Source of the DNA: Christiangramia gaetbulicola
GTDB taxonomy: Bacteria; Bacteroidota; Bacteroidia; Flavobacteriales; Flavobacteriaceae
Reading direction: 5' to 3'
DNA: 64,000 nt
Assembly (NCBI RefSeq): GCF_003054225.1
Contig: NZ_QBKQ01000001.1
Span: 620,001 to 684,000, forward strand
Below are positions 26,161-34,410 of this stretch, piece after piece. Each line of letters begins with the position of its first letter. Position 1 is the first letter of the stretch. The notes beneath the pieces were generated by a model. The model worked only from the letters and a program-made list of their open reading frames with translations, was not told the DNA's origin and ran no database searches. The translations under genes and the position numbers were made by a program.

Positions 26161-26510
26161 TGAAAACTACCTTAAAACTGGAAGAACTTGCCATGCTCCT
26201 TCTGGCAACCTGGGCGTTTGGCCTTCAGGACCTCAGCTGGTGGTGGTTCATTGGCCTGTTCTTCGTGCCAGATGTTGGAATGCTGGGCTACCTTTTTAAT
26301 AATAAATGGGGCGCTTTTTTCTATAATATCTTTCACCATAAAGGCCTGGCGATTGTTATTGGCTTAACTGGATATTATCCTAAATTGCAGGAACTGGAAG
26401 TTGCCGGCATTATTCTGTTCGCGCATTCCAGCTTTGACCGCTTGCTTGGATACGGATTAAAGTTCGAAAAAGGCTTTAAATTTACACATCTGGGAGAAAT
26501 AGGAAAATAA
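26160..26510 (+). CDS. DUF4260 membrane protein
   Basis: This 116-residue protein has three to four helices with characteristic Trp and Asp residues (LSWWWFIGLFFVPDVGMLGY) and ends in LGEIGK, as DUF4260 does. The function is unknown. A GTG three bases upstream is in frame; the ATG at 26160 overlaps the stop of the preceding gene (TGATG) and is preferred. Confidence 0.85.
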   Translation: MKTTLKLEELAMLLLATWAFGLQDLSWWWFIGLFFVPDVGMLGYLFNNKWGAFFYNIFHHKGLAIVIGLTGYYPKLQELEVAGIILFAHSSFDRLLGYGLKFEKGFKFTHLGEIGK

Positions 26511-26511
26511 T

Positions 26512-27129
26512 ATGGAATTACTATTTATAGGACTGGCCGTTGGTGCCGTGGCAGCTTACTTCATTTTTGCAGCTTTTAATAAGGAACGCTCAAAATCAAA
26601 GACCAGTGAGCAATCTGTTGTTTTAATGGATAAGATCAAAAGTGTATGCAAATTCATTACCGTGGAAGGTGATTTTTCTGAGATCTATCATTATGAAAAT
26701 CTGAAAGAAAAATATCTTAGTCTTATCCTTGGAAAGAAAAAAGCCATTGTCCTGGTAACCGCTAAAGCGCATGTAGGTTTCGACCTGAGTAAGATCAGGA
26801 TGGATAGTGACAATGAGAATAAAAAGATCATCCTTACCAATTTTCCACAGCCAGAACTGTTAACTATTGAAACAGATTTCAAATATTACGACAAACGTGA
26901 AGGATGGGCAAACCCGTTTACAACTTCAGATCTAACCGATATTAACCGTGACGCGAAAAAGACCATTGTAGATAAGATCCCTCAAAGCGGACTGCTGGAC
27001 AAAGCGAAAGCTGAAGCTTTGGATACTATTCTTCTCATGGAAAAGATCGTAGAAACCATTGGCTGGAAACTGGATTATACAGCTTTGACCATTGAAAATA
27101 ACGAAAATAAAAAGATTGAAAACCAATAG
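26512..27129 (+). CDS. DUF4230 membrane-anchored protein
   Basis: A 205-residue protein with one N-terminal helix (LLFIGLAVGAVAAYFIFAAF) and a soluble domain with the DUF4230 pattern (VEGDFSEIYHYEN, AKAHVGFDLSKI, LTNFPQPELLTIE). No function is known. It begins 1 bp after the DUF4260 stop. Confidence 0.85.
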   Translation: MELLFIGLAVGAVAAYFIFAAFNKERSKSKTSEQSVVLMDKIKSVCKFITVEGDFSEIYHYENLKEKYLSLILGKKKAIVLVTAKAHVGFDLSKIRMDSDNENKKIILTNFPQPELLTIETDFKYYDKREGWANPFTTSDLTDINRDAKKTIVDKIPQSGLLDKAKAEALDTILLMEKIVETIGWKLDYTALTIENNENKKIENQ

Positions 27130-27130
27130 A

Positions 27131-27206
27131 GATCCCTCGCCCGATTTCATCGGAATCGGAATGACAAAATTTTCCAATGTCATTTCGAACGCAGTGAGAA
27201 ATCTCC
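27131..27206 (+). repeat. GTCATTTCGA-type repeats
   Basis: Two parts: an end fragment (GATTTCATCGGAATCGGAATGAC, 27143-27164) and a starting fragment (GTCATTTCGAACGCAGTGAGAAATCTC, 27179-27205), separated by 14 nt. They are partial copies of the second subfamily. Confidence 0.65.
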
Positions 27207-27222
27207 TTGCAATAACGGGCCC

Positions 27223-27582
27223 ATGAACATCGACACATTCAGAGATTATTGCCTGGCAAAAAAAGGAGTTACTGAGGGCCTTCCCTTTGGTCCAGATAAT
27301 CTCGTTTTAAAGGTGATGGGCAAGATGTTTTCTATCGTTTCCCTGGACGAGGTGCCGCTTAGGGCAAATTTGAAATGTGATCCTGAACGGGCCATAGAGC
27401 TTCGGGAAGAATATGAAGACAATATTCTGCCGGGTTATCATATGAATAAGCAACACTGGAATACCTTGGTTCTGGACGGTCGGCTGGATCCAAAACTGGT
27501 TTTTGAATTGATCGACCATTCTTACGAACTTGTAGTTAACGGCCTCACCGCAAAGCTGAAAAAGGAACTTGAAGATTTATAA
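27223..27582 (+). CDS. MmcQ/YjbR-family DNA-binding protein
   Basis: A 119-residue protein of the MmcQ/YjbR fold, recognised by LPFGPDNLVLKVMGKMFSIV and the C-terminal GYHMNKQHWNTLVLDG. Members resemble a DNA-binding domain, but their role is not well known. It overlaps the MutS-like gene by one base (TAATG). Confidence 0.9.
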   Translation: MNIDTFRDYCLAKKGVTEGLPFGPDNLVLKVMGKMFSIVSLDEVPLRANLKCDPERAIELREEYEDNILPGYHMNKQHWNTLVLDGRLDPKLVFELIDHSYELVVNGLTAKLKKELEDL

Positions 27583-29360
27583 TGACAAAAGCTGAAGAAT
27601 TTTACTCCTCGCGACAGGCGAAATACTCCGAATTAAAAAAACAGATCTCCAGGAAATTAGCTTTTTCAAGCACCTTAAGGTTAATAGTCTTTCTGGCAAT
27701 TTGCGCCTCAGTTTATTTTTTCTTTGGTAACATTAATATCCTATTGCCTCTTGTAATAGCTCTTATAGCTGTTTTCATATTTCTAATTTCCAGACATACA
27801 GATCTGAAAAAAGAAAGGGACAAGCTGGCGGCTTTGATCGATATTAATAAACTGGAACTTAGGATCCTTAAAACAAGAGATTTCTCTGACCTGCCTGACG
27901 GAAAGAAGTTTGAACCTGAGGATCACGAGTATGCCCGGGACATCGACCTTTTTGGCAGAAAATCATTCTTCCAGTTTCTAAATAGAACCGCTTTAAAAGA
28001 AGGAAAGGCCAGGCTCGCTAAAATTCTACTCGCGAATAAAACCGAGGATATTCTAAAGAAACAGGAAGCAATAAAAGAATTGGCTTCAAAAGCCGACTGG
28101 AGACAGAATTATTCTGCCACTGCTACCCTGGTAAAGACCGAAACCGATTCTAAATTCATCCTTAACTGGATACAGAATTACAAGAGTTTTGTGCCGAAAT
28201 ATATAAAATGGTTTCCGGCGGTATTTTCAATATTATCCATTGCCGTTCTGGCGCTATTCTATTTCGATATCATTGGCGGCTCTCAGGTGCTATTATGGTT
28301 TATCATTGGGATACTTATTTCCGGAGTTTTTCTGAAAAAAATCAATGACCTGTCTGGAACTGTAAGCAAGGTGCAGGATACTTTTCAGCAATATCACCAG
28401 TTACTCGATTTCTTAGAAACTGAAGAATTCGAATCAGGATTAATGCAAGAAGTAAAGAATTCTATTACTTCAGAATCTAAAAAAGCTTCCGTCATTCTAA
28501 AGGAATTTTCCCGGGCCATAGATGCGTTGGACCAACGAAACAATTTCCTTTTCGGGATCTTCGCTAACGGATTCTTCCTCTGGGATCTTAGGCAGTGCTA
28601 TAGATTGGAAAAATGGATTCAGCATCATCATACCGCCGTGGAACATTGGTTTGAAGCTGTAGAAAGGACCGATGCTTACAACAGCCTGGGGAATTTCAGT
28701 TTTAACCACGAGTCATATCATTTTCCTGAAATTCTGAAAAAAGGAGAAGGTATTACCGCCAGAAATTTAGGCCATCCATTATTACATCCACAAAAGCGCG
28801 TTAATAATGATTTCAGGATCGATGGTGAACAGTTCTTTATTATTACCGGTGCGAATATGGCCGGGAAAAGTACATTCCTGCGAACGGTCGCCCTGCAGAT
28901 CTTGATGGCAAATATCGGTCTTCCGGTTTGTGCGGAATCCTGCAGCTATGCTCCTACCAAACTTATCACCAGTATGCGTACCAGCGATTCCCTGGGCGAT
29001 GACGAATCTTATTTCTTTTCAGAATTAAAAAGGCTGAAATTTATCGTGGATAAGATACATACCGAAGATTATTTCATCATTCTGGATGAGATCCTGAAAG
29101 GAACCAACAGTACCGATAAAGCGATAGGGTCAAGGAAATTTGTGCAGCGCCTGGTAGGCACTAATTCCACCGGGATCATTGCGACGCATGATCTGAGCTT
29201 ATGTGAGATAAGCCAGGAATTAGAGCAGGTGAAGAACTTCTATTTTGATGCTGAAATTGTGAATAATGAACTTCACTTTGATTATCATTTAAAAGATGGT
29301 GTTTGCCAGAATATGAATGCTTCCTTTTTACTGAGGAAGATGAAGATCGTGGAAGATTAA
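27582..29360 (+). CDS. MutS-family ATPase with N-terminal membrane helices
   Basis: A 592-residue protein with the MutS core ATPase in the last 200 residues: Walker A GANMAGKST, the Q-loop/linker, Walker B FIILDEILKGTNSTDK, and ATHDLSLCE. Unlike MutS1 it has no mismatch-recognition domain. Two hydrophobic segments near residues 35-50 and 52-68, and another pair near 210-250, suggest membrane anchoring. It is therefore a MutS relative rather than the canonical repair protein. It is coupled to the YjbR gene. Confidence 0.87.
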   Translation: MTKAEEFYSSRQAKYSELKKQISRKLAFSSTLRLIVFLAICASVYFFFGNINILLPLVIALIAVFIFLISRHTDLKKERDKLAALIDINKLELRILKTRDFSDLPDGKKFEPEDHEYARDIDLFGRKSFFQFLNRTALKEGKARLAKILLANKTEDILKKQEAIKELASKADWRQNYSATATLVKTETDSKFILNWIQNYKSFVPKYIKWFPAVFSILSIAVLALFYFDIIGGSQVLLWFIIGILISGVFLKKINDLSGTVSKVQDTFQQYHQLLDFLETEEFESGLMQEVKNSITSESKKASVILKEFSRAIDALDQRNNFLFGIFANGFFLWDLRQCYRLEKWIQHHHTAVEHWFEAVERTDAYNSLGNFSFNHESYHFPEILKKGEGITARNLGHPLLHPQKRVNNDFRIDGEQFFIITGANMAGKSTFLRTVALQILMANIGLPVCAESCSYAPTKLITSMRTSDSLGDDESYFFSELKRLKFIVDKIHTEDYFIILDEILKGTNSTDKAIGSRKFVQRLVGTNSTGIIATHDLSLCEISQELEQVKNFYFDAEIVNNELHFDYHLKDGVCQNMNASFLLRKMKIVED

Positions 29361-29369
29361 GTTAATTAA

Positions 29370-29398
29370 ACCTCACAGGTTTTTAAAACCAGTGAGGT
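29370..29398 (+). terminator. Hairpin after the MutS-like gene
   Basis: ACCTCAC...GTGAGGT (7 bp) with an additional inner GGTTTT/AAAACC pairing. It has no U-run on the plus strand, so it may be a repeat-type hairpin and not a strong terminator. Confidence 0.45.
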
Positions 29399-29469
29399 CT
29401 GTTCGAAGATATAATGCGGTTAGAGTAGTCTCAACCTGAGATCGCTTCATTACATTCGCGATGACTTAT

Positions 29470-29533
29470 GTCACATTGAGCGCAGTCGAAATGTGATATC
29501 ATGATTAATGCTTCGACTCCGCTCAGCATGACG
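29470..29533 (+). repeat. Two-hairpin repeat, third sequence type
   Basis: Begins GTCACATT...AATGTGA (first hairpin) and ends ATGCT...AGCATGACG (second). The overall plan matches the CCCTGAA type but the stems differ. Confidence 0.75.
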
Positions 29534-29562
29534 GTTTTTATTATTTTTCTTCTGAACCTAAA

Positions 29563-29912
29563 CGTCACCCTGAACTTGTTTCAGGGTCTCTATCTTAATA
29601 AATGAAAACTAGTTATATCTACATACTATCAAACAAAAACCGATCTGTACTTTACATCGGAATAGCTAGTGAACTAATCAAAAGAATGACTGAGCATAAG
29701 AATAAAATAGGTTCAGACTTTTGCCGAAAATACAATCTTGAAGATTTACTCTATTTTGAAGAATTCACAGATATTAATAAAGCCATTGCTAGAGAAAAGC
29801 AATTAAAAAATTGGCATAAGGAATGGAAGTGGAATTTGATTAAAGAATCCAATCCAGACTTAAGAGATCTGTTTCCTGAATTATGAGATGCTGAAACAAG
29901 TTCAGCATGACG
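29563..29912 (+). mobile_element. Candidate mobile element: GIY-YIG nuclease gene inside a two-hairpin repeat
   Basis: 350 bp bounded by CGTCA (29563-29567) and TGACG (29908-29912). The left hairpin CCCTGAA-N5-TTCAGGG spans 29568-29586 and the right palindrome ATGCTGAA-N5-TTCAGCAT spans 29888-29908. Between them lies one complete GIY-YIG gene whose stop codon is the first base triplet of the right end. A copy without the gene is at 25172. Mobility is inferred from this comparison only. Confidence 0.65.
29602..29886 (+). CDS. Single-domain GIY-YIG nuclease
   Basis: This 94-residue protein has only the GIY-YIG fold. The GIY position reads as YIYIL (residues 5-9), the YIG motif is LYIGIA (about residues 18-23), the catalytic Arg lies in ELIKRMTEHKN and the Glu in LLYFEEFTDINKAIAREKQL. 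Members cut DNA with Mg2+. It resembles the UPF0213/YhbQ group. The gene has no partners except the repeat hairpins on each side, 15 nt after the left hairpin and 1 nt before the right one. A role in moving the repeat is possible. Confidence 0.88.
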   Translation: MKTSYIYILSNKNRSVLYIGIASELIKRMTEHKNKIGSDFCRKYNLEDLLYFEEFTDINKAIAREKQLKNWHKEWKWNLIKESNPDLRDLFPEL

Positions 29913-29928
29913 GTTTTTATTATTTAAA

Positions 29929-29957
29929 CGTCATCCTGAAATAGTTTCAGGGCCTTA
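29929..29957 (+). repeat. Left half of a two-hairpin repeat
   Basis: CGTCATCCTGAAATAGTTTCAGGG followed by CCTTATC, then the next gene. The right half is missing; the sequence runs into the promoter region of the metal-hydrolase gene. Confidence 0.7.
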
Positions 29958-29969
29958 TCTTTACCAAAT

Positions 29970-30974
29970 ATGGATTCAGTAACCCAGATCGTTTTAGGAG
30001 CAGCCGTTGGAGAAGCAGTGCTTGGCAAGAAAGTCGGTAAAAAAGCAATACTCTACGGAGCAATTGCCGGAACCATTCCAGATCTCGATACGCTGGTCGG
30101 TAACTTTTTTGATACCATCACGGCAATTGAAATTCATCGTGGCTTTTCCCATTCCATAGTTTTCGCGGTACTCTTTGCGCCCATTTTTGGCTGGATCATT
30201 TCAAAAATCGAATCTAATTCTGATGCTACCTGGAAGAACTGGTCATGGTTTATGTTCTGGGGCTTGCTCACGCATCCCTTACTTGATGCGCATACTACCT
30301 GGGGAACCCAGCTTTTCTGGCCTTTCGACCTGAGGCTTGCCTACAAGAATATCTTTGTAATAGATCCGCTTTACACCCTTCCGTTTCTGTTCTTTCTTAT
30401 CATGGCCATGAGATTTAACCGGACAGATCCTAAAAGAAGAAAATATAACCGGCTTGGGCTCATTGTGAGCAGTATTTATTTGCTTGTGATCACTCCGGCG
30501 TTAAAACTCTATACCTTTCAGAAGTTTGAAGCCGCCCTGGAAGAGCAAAATATCACCTACGAAAGAATAGACACCAGGCCAACACCTCTAAATTCAATTT
30601 TATGGACGGCGAATATTGAAACTGAAGATGCTTTTCTTATCGGCAATTATTCAGTTTTTGATACGCAGCCAATAGATTTTTATAGCGTCCCAAAAAACTA
30701 TGACCTGGCCGGCGAACTGGCTGATGATCCCAACCTGAACAGATTGATCCAGATAAGTGATGGCTGGTATACGTTTTCAGAAAATGATGGCGATCTCTAT
30801 TTCAATGATCTCAGGTTTGGCAACATGGATATCGAAGACCCTGATTCCGACTTTATTTTCAGCTACAAATTAGCCAAAGAGCACGGAGAACTAACTGCCA
30901 CCGAAACTGAAAAGGAAATGACCGATGCCAAAAACCTTCTTCCTAGACTTTGGGCACGCATTCTGGGAAATTGA
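29970..30974 (+). CDS. YdjM-type membrane-bound metal-dependent hydrolase
   Basis: This 334-residue protein begins MDSVTQIVLGAAVGEAVLG, with the family's ligands in AGTIPDLDTLVG, HRGFSHSIVF and HPLLDAHTTWGTQLFWPF, and helices around each. The C-terminal ~130 residues form a soluble domain. The group includes LexA-regulated YdjM and DUF457; the substrate is unknown. A near-consensus -7 element TATCTTTA lies at the end of a repeat half just upstream. Confidence 0.88.
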   Translation: MDSVTQIVLGAAVGEAVLGKKVGKKAILYGAIAGTIPDLDTLVGNFFDTITAIEIHRGFSHSIVFAVLFAPIFGWIISKIESNSDATWKNWSWFMFWGLLTHPLLDAHTTWGTQLFWPFDLRLAYKNIFVIDPLYTLPFLFFLIMAMRFNRTDPKRRKYNRLGLIVSSIYLLVITPALKLYTFQKFEAALEEQNITYERIDTRPTPLNSILWTANIETEDAFLIGNYSVFDTQPIDFYSVPKNYDLAGELADDPNLNRLIQISDGWYTFSENDGDLYFNDLRFGNMDIEDPDSDFIFSYKLAKEHGELTATETEKEMTDAKNLLPRLWARILGN

Positions 30975-31006
30975 TCTATAAAAAGTTGCATTATCAATTT
31001 CGAGGA

Positions 31007-31097
31007 CGTCATTCTGTCCCGAAGTTTCGGGAGTTTCAGAATCTCCGATTTCTGCCTATAACCGAAATTGAGACCCTGAAATAAATTCAGGGTGACG
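31007..31097 (+). repeat. Two-hairpin GTCA/TGACG repeat element, longer form
   Basis: A 91-bp copy: CGTCATTCTGTCCCGAAGTT...TCAGAATC as the left hairpin (reversed order of the usual right one) and ACCCTGAAATAAATTCAGGG then TGACG at the right. The two hairpin types are swapped, so this is the inverted orientation. Confidence 0.82.
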
Positions 31098-31158
31098 AAA
31101 TAATAAGAATAAGAATCCAAAGAATTTACAATTCTTATATTTAGGGAAAATTCTATTT

Positions 31159-32868
31159 ATGCGATTGCTTCCGGCACTTCTAGCCATTTTCATATTTTCT
31201 TCCACCTCTCTTTACGCTCAGAAAGATTCTTTAGCCCTAGAAAAGATCATTAATAAATTTCAGAAACACGAGCCTTTTAAACGCTCTGAATATCCACTTG
31301 GGCTCTATACTGAAGAGCATTACAAAAAAGAAGCTGAATTTGCTGAAAAACTACTGAAAGAAATAAAGGAACTGGATTATTCTCAACTTTCAGAATCTCA
31401 AAAAATATCTGCTGATCTCTTAAAATATGATCTGAAGAACACGGTAAAAACTTATGAATTCAAAGCTTATCTGAATCCGCTTTTGTCTGATTCCGGATTT
31501 CACCTCAGCCTGAATTATCAAATTCGTGACCTAAACAATTATGCGCAGGTCAGGGCCTATCTGAATAAACTAAATGCAATACCAGAGTATGTAGATCAGC
31601 ATTTTAAATTATTGCGAGAAGGTTTGAAGGAAGGAATTACCCAGCCACTAATTATATTCGAAGGTTACGAGAATACCTATAATTCTCAGATCGTTGATAA
31701 TTATAAGGACAGCTATTTCTATAAACCTTTTGAAAACCTGCCTTCCACTTTATCTGAAAAACAAAAAGATTCAGTTTTAAATGCTGCTGAACAAGCGATC
31801 AACAAAAATGTGATTCCTGAATTCAAACGCATCAAAAAATTCTTTGAAACCGAATATTATCCAAAAACAAAGACTGCTTTAGGAGTTTCAGAAATCCCGA
31901 ACGGAGAAGAATATTATGATTACCTGCTGGAATATTATACCACTTTAGACCTCAGTGCCGATGAAGTTCATAATATCGGACTAGACGAGGTTCAAAGGAT
32001 AAATACCGAAATGAAAAAGGTGATGGCCGAAACCGGTTTTAAAGGTTCTTTTTCTGAATTCTTTGACTTCCTGAGAACAGATGAACAATTCTATGCTGAA
32101 ACCCCTGAGGAACTGCTCATGTTCGCCAGGGATATCGCTAAACGTATCGATGCGAAGTTACCGGCATATTTCACCAAACTTCCACGGAAACCTTACGGAG
32201 TCGAGGAAGTTCCTTCGGCAATCGCTCCTAAGTATACCACCGGAAGATATATTGGAGCTTCAGATGACACTCAGCCGGGATATTACTGGGTAAACACCTA
32301 CGACCTGCCGAGCAGGCCAAAATATGTTTTACCCTCATTGACAGCGCACGAAGCCGTGCCGGGACATCATCTGCAGATCTCCTTAAACAATGAACTCGGA
32401 GAAGAGATCCCTGAATTCAGGAGGAGGTTTTATATCTCCGCTTTTGGTGAAGGCTGGGGATTATATTCGGAATTTCTGGCGGAAGAAATGGGAATTTATC
32501 GCAATCCTTACGAGGTCTTCGGAAAGCTGACTTACGAACAGTGGCGTGCCTGCCGACTGGTTGTTGATACCGGAATTCATGCAAAGGGTTGGACAAGAGA
32601 CCAGGCTGTCGATTTTATGAAAAAGAATACTGCGCTTTCCATTCACGAGATCAATACCGAAGTAGACCGTTATATTTCCTGGCCGGGACAGGCTGTTTCA
32701 TACAAGATCGGGGAGCTAAAGATCCGTGAACTGCGAAAGAAAGCGGAAGAGGCTTTAGGAGCTGATTTCGATATCAGGAAATTTCATGAAGTCATCCTGG
32801 AAGAAGGGGTTGTGACCTTACCAATTCTCGAAAAAAGGGTGATGGAGTATATTCATTCCAAAAGCTAG
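31159..32868 (+). CDS. DUF885-family secreted metallopeptidase-like protein
   Basis: A 569-residue protein with signal peptide MRLLPALLAIFIFSSTSLYAQ and the DUF885 zinc-site motif HEAVPGHH near residue 396, plus a GEGWGLYSE motif about 30 residues later that supplies the Glu ligand. Members are putative gluzincin-type carboxypeptidases of unknown substrate. The gene stands alone between repeats, and a long palindrome follows it. Confidence 0.88.
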   Translation: MRLLPALLAIFIFSSTSLYAQKDSLALEKIINKFQKHEPFKRSEYPLGLYTEEHYKKEAEFAEKLLKEIKELDYSQLSESQKISADLLKYDLKNTVKTYEFKAYLNPLLSDSGFHLSLNYQIRDLNNYAQVRAYLNKLNAIPEYVDQHFKLLREGLKEGITQPLIIFEGYENTYNSQIVDNYKDSYFYKPFENLPSTLSEKQKDSVLNAAEQAINKNVIPEFKRIKKFFETEYYPKTKTALGVSEIPNGEEYYDYLLEYYTTLDLSADEVHNIGLDEVQRINTEMKKVMAETGFKGSFSEFFDFLRTDEQFYAETPEELLMFARDIAKRIDAKLPAYFTKLPRKPYGVEEVPSAIAPKYTTGRYIGASDDTQPGYYWVNTYDLPSRPKYVLPSLTAHEAVPGHHLQISLNNELGEEIPEFRRRFYISAFGEGWGLYSEFLAEEMGIYRNPYEVFGKLTYEQWRACRLVVDTGIHAKGWTRDQAVDFMKKNTALSIHEINTEVDRYISWPGQAVSYKIGELKIRELRKKAEEALGADFDIRKFHEVILEEGVVTLPILEKRVMEYIHSKS

Positions 32869-32912
32869 TTTCAACTGAACGGATTTATAATTCCTTTTTC
32901 GGAGAATAGGTC

Positions 32913-33057
32913 CTGAAATTTTCGAGATCCAGGATGGACGATTTTTTTATCGTCTATCCGCGAAAATTTCAGAACGGTTTTTGGCATTTCTGCCAAAAAA
33001 TTCCTTGAAAAAGGCGTCCTTTTCTTTGCTTCGTTTCTTTTGGACGAGCAAAAGAAA
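32913..33057 (+). repeat. Long palindromic repeat cluster
   Basis: CTGAAATTTTCG (32913-32924) pairs with CGAAAATTTCAG (32961-32972), continuing through GGACGAT/ATCGTCT with a small bulge. It is followed by TTTTTGGCA-N4-TGCCAAAAA (32978-32999) and TTTCTTTTG-N6-CAAAAGAAA (33034-33057). The last part (GCTTCGTTTCTTTTGGACGA) recurs in many Bacteroidota genomes, from memory. It fills the spacer before the PhnA gene. Confidence 0.75.
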
Positions 33058-33148
33058 TGAAGGGGAGATAAAACAAATCTTATTCCTTGAGACTATCTCA
33101 AACCAATATAAATTAATGATTTGGACCACTTGAACTTTGAGTTTAAAC

Positions 33149-33156
33149 TATCTTTG
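33149..33156 (+). promoter_or_regulatory. Candidate -7 element of the PhnA-like gene
   Basis: TATCTTTG matches the Bacteroidota -7 consensus; a TTG lies 16 nt upstream at 33130. The start of transcription would fall near 33163, excluding an upstream TTG at 33121 and supporting the ATG at 33175. Confidence 0.55.
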
Positions 33157-33174
33157 CAGCCAAATTCAGAAAAA

Positions 33175-33753
33175 ATGACCTTAGAACAAAGCCTAAAACA
33201 GCGCAGTGATTCATCCTGTGAACTCTGCGGAAACAAAGAAACCCTTAAAGTTTACGAGATACCGAATTCTCCTGAACAGGTACTTCTAAAGGAAATTCTT
33301 ATTTGTGATATCTGCCACACCCAGGTAGAAGATCCAGAAAAAACCGAACCTAACCATTGGCGTTGTTTAAATGATTCTATGTGGAGCACTGTGCCCGCGG
33401 TGCAGGTGATGGCCTGGAGAATGCTCAATAGATTGAGATCTGAAGGCTGGCCGCAAGACCTTCTGGATATGATGTATATGGAAGAGGAGGTAAAGGAATG
33501 GGCAAAAGCTGGAATTCAGAAAGGAGATGCTGAAAATTCAATTATTCATAAAGACAGCAACGGGGCGATCATAGAAGCCGGAGATACCGTTGTTCTAACC
33601 AAGGACCTTAATGTAAAAGGTTCTAGTTTAACCGCAAAAAGGGGAACTGCAGTAAGAAGGGTATCACTGGTTCATGATAATGCCGAACAGATCGAAGGCA
33701 AGGTAGAAGGACAGCAGATCGTTATCCTTACCAAATTTGTCAAAAAAGTATAG
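33175..33753 (+). CDS. PhnA-domain protein
   Basis: A 192-residue protein with an N-terminal zinc ribbon (CELCG and CDICH, four cysteines) and a C-terminal SH3-like PhnA domain (KDSNGAIIEAGDTVVLTKDL). PhnA proteins are small metal-binding proteins with an unclear role; despite the name, a link to phosphonates is not established. The longer frame to 33121 adds 18 unrelated residues upstream of the promoter and is not used. Confidence 0.88.
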   Translation: MTLEQSLKQRSDSSCELCGNKETLKVYEIPNSPEQVLLKEILICDICHTQVEDPEKTEPNHWRCLNDSMWSTVPAVQVMAWRMLNRLRSEGWPQDLLDMMYMEEEVKEWAKAGIQKGDAENSIIHKDSNGAIIEAGDTVVLTKDLNVKGSSLTAKRGTAVRRVSLVHDNAEQIEGKVEGQQIVILTKFVKKV

Positions 33754-33821
33754 TTTCAATAGAGAATTTAAAATGGTTAATTGACAATTTTCTATCTCTA
33801 AACCAACAGAGACTTTTTTAT

Positions 33822-33891
33822 GTCATTTCGAAGAATTGAAACGACTGAGAAATCTAACTTCAAAGAGATTTATCTCTTTGATCGAAATGAC
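33822..33891 (+). repeat. GTCATTTCGA-type repeat element
   Basis: A 70-bp copy running GTCATTTCGAAG...GAGAAATC...GATCGAAATGAC, with an outer dyad GTCATTTCGA/TCGAAATGAC at the two ends and an inner CAAAGAGAT-TTATCTCTTTG hairpin. Confidence 0.8.
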
Positions 33892-33899
33892 AATTAAAA

Positions 33900-33978
33900 C
33901 GTCACTACGATGGATTGAATAGACCGAAGCATTCTCAAATACCAAGATGAGATTCCTTCGGCTTTGCCTCGGAATGAC
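33900..33978 (+). repeat. GTCA...TGAC repeat, degraded
   Basis: Starts CGTCACTACGATGGATTG and ends TTCGGCTTTGCCTCGGAATGAC; the end is the complement of the GTCATTCCGAGGCA type at 21607. It runs right up to the VF530 gene start. Confidence 0.6.
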
Positions 33979-33990
33979 AAAAAAGAAAAT

Positions 33991-34206
33991 ATGGAAAAAC
34001 AACCAAACAATCCGCTTCACGGAGTAAAGCTGGCTACTATCATGGAAAAGCTGCATGCTCATTATGGATGGGATGGCCTTGCCGATCGCATCAATATCAA
34101 TTGCTTTAAAAGTAATCCTACGATAAAATCCAGCCTGAAATTCTTAAGAAGAACACCCTGGGCGAGGGAAAAAGTGGAAAGACTTTATTTGAAAACTAAT
34201 TTTTAA
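33991..34206 (+). CDS. VF530-family DNA-binding protein
   Basis: A 71-residue protein (VF530/DUF2132), recognised by [28 protein letters not shown] and [13 protein letters not shown]. The family binds DNA with a compact helical fold. The frame is open upstream to 33964, but that part is repeat sequence; the conserved start is at 33991. Confidence 0.92.
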   Translation: MEKQPNNPLHGVKLATIMEKLHAHYGWDGLADRININCFKSNPTIKSSLKFLRRTPWAREKVERLYLKTNF

Positions 34207-34212
34207 GATAGT

Positions 34213-34323
34213 GTCATTTCGAAGAAGCGAAGCGAATGAGAAATCTCTTTTGAACAAATTTCTCACGTTGGTCGAAATGACAAACTGATACTGAAACTTC
34301 CAAAGCTTCAGGACGGAATGACG
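34213..34323 (+). repeat. GTCATTTCGA-type repeat followed by a half-element of the other type
   Basis: 34213-34281 is a full copy with outer dyad GTCATTTCGA/TCGAAATGAC. After 6 nt, ATACTGAAACTTCCAAAGCT...GGAATGACG is a damaged right half of the CCCTGAA type. The two subfamilies are thus joined here. Confidence 0.72.
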
Positions 34324-34410
34324 AAATCTTTAAATTAAATTATTCCAGCAGAAACAACATTGAGTATTCAATTTAAAATTCACCTTAAAGAAATGAGACT
34401 TTAATCACAA

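Noticed and set aside
32947-33129. Minus-strand frame in the palindrome cluster
   Set aside because: It is made of repeat sequence only.
33121-33174. N-terminal extension of the PhnA-like protein
   Set aside because: The segment contains the -7 element TATCTTTG, so it should not be transcribed as coding sequence.
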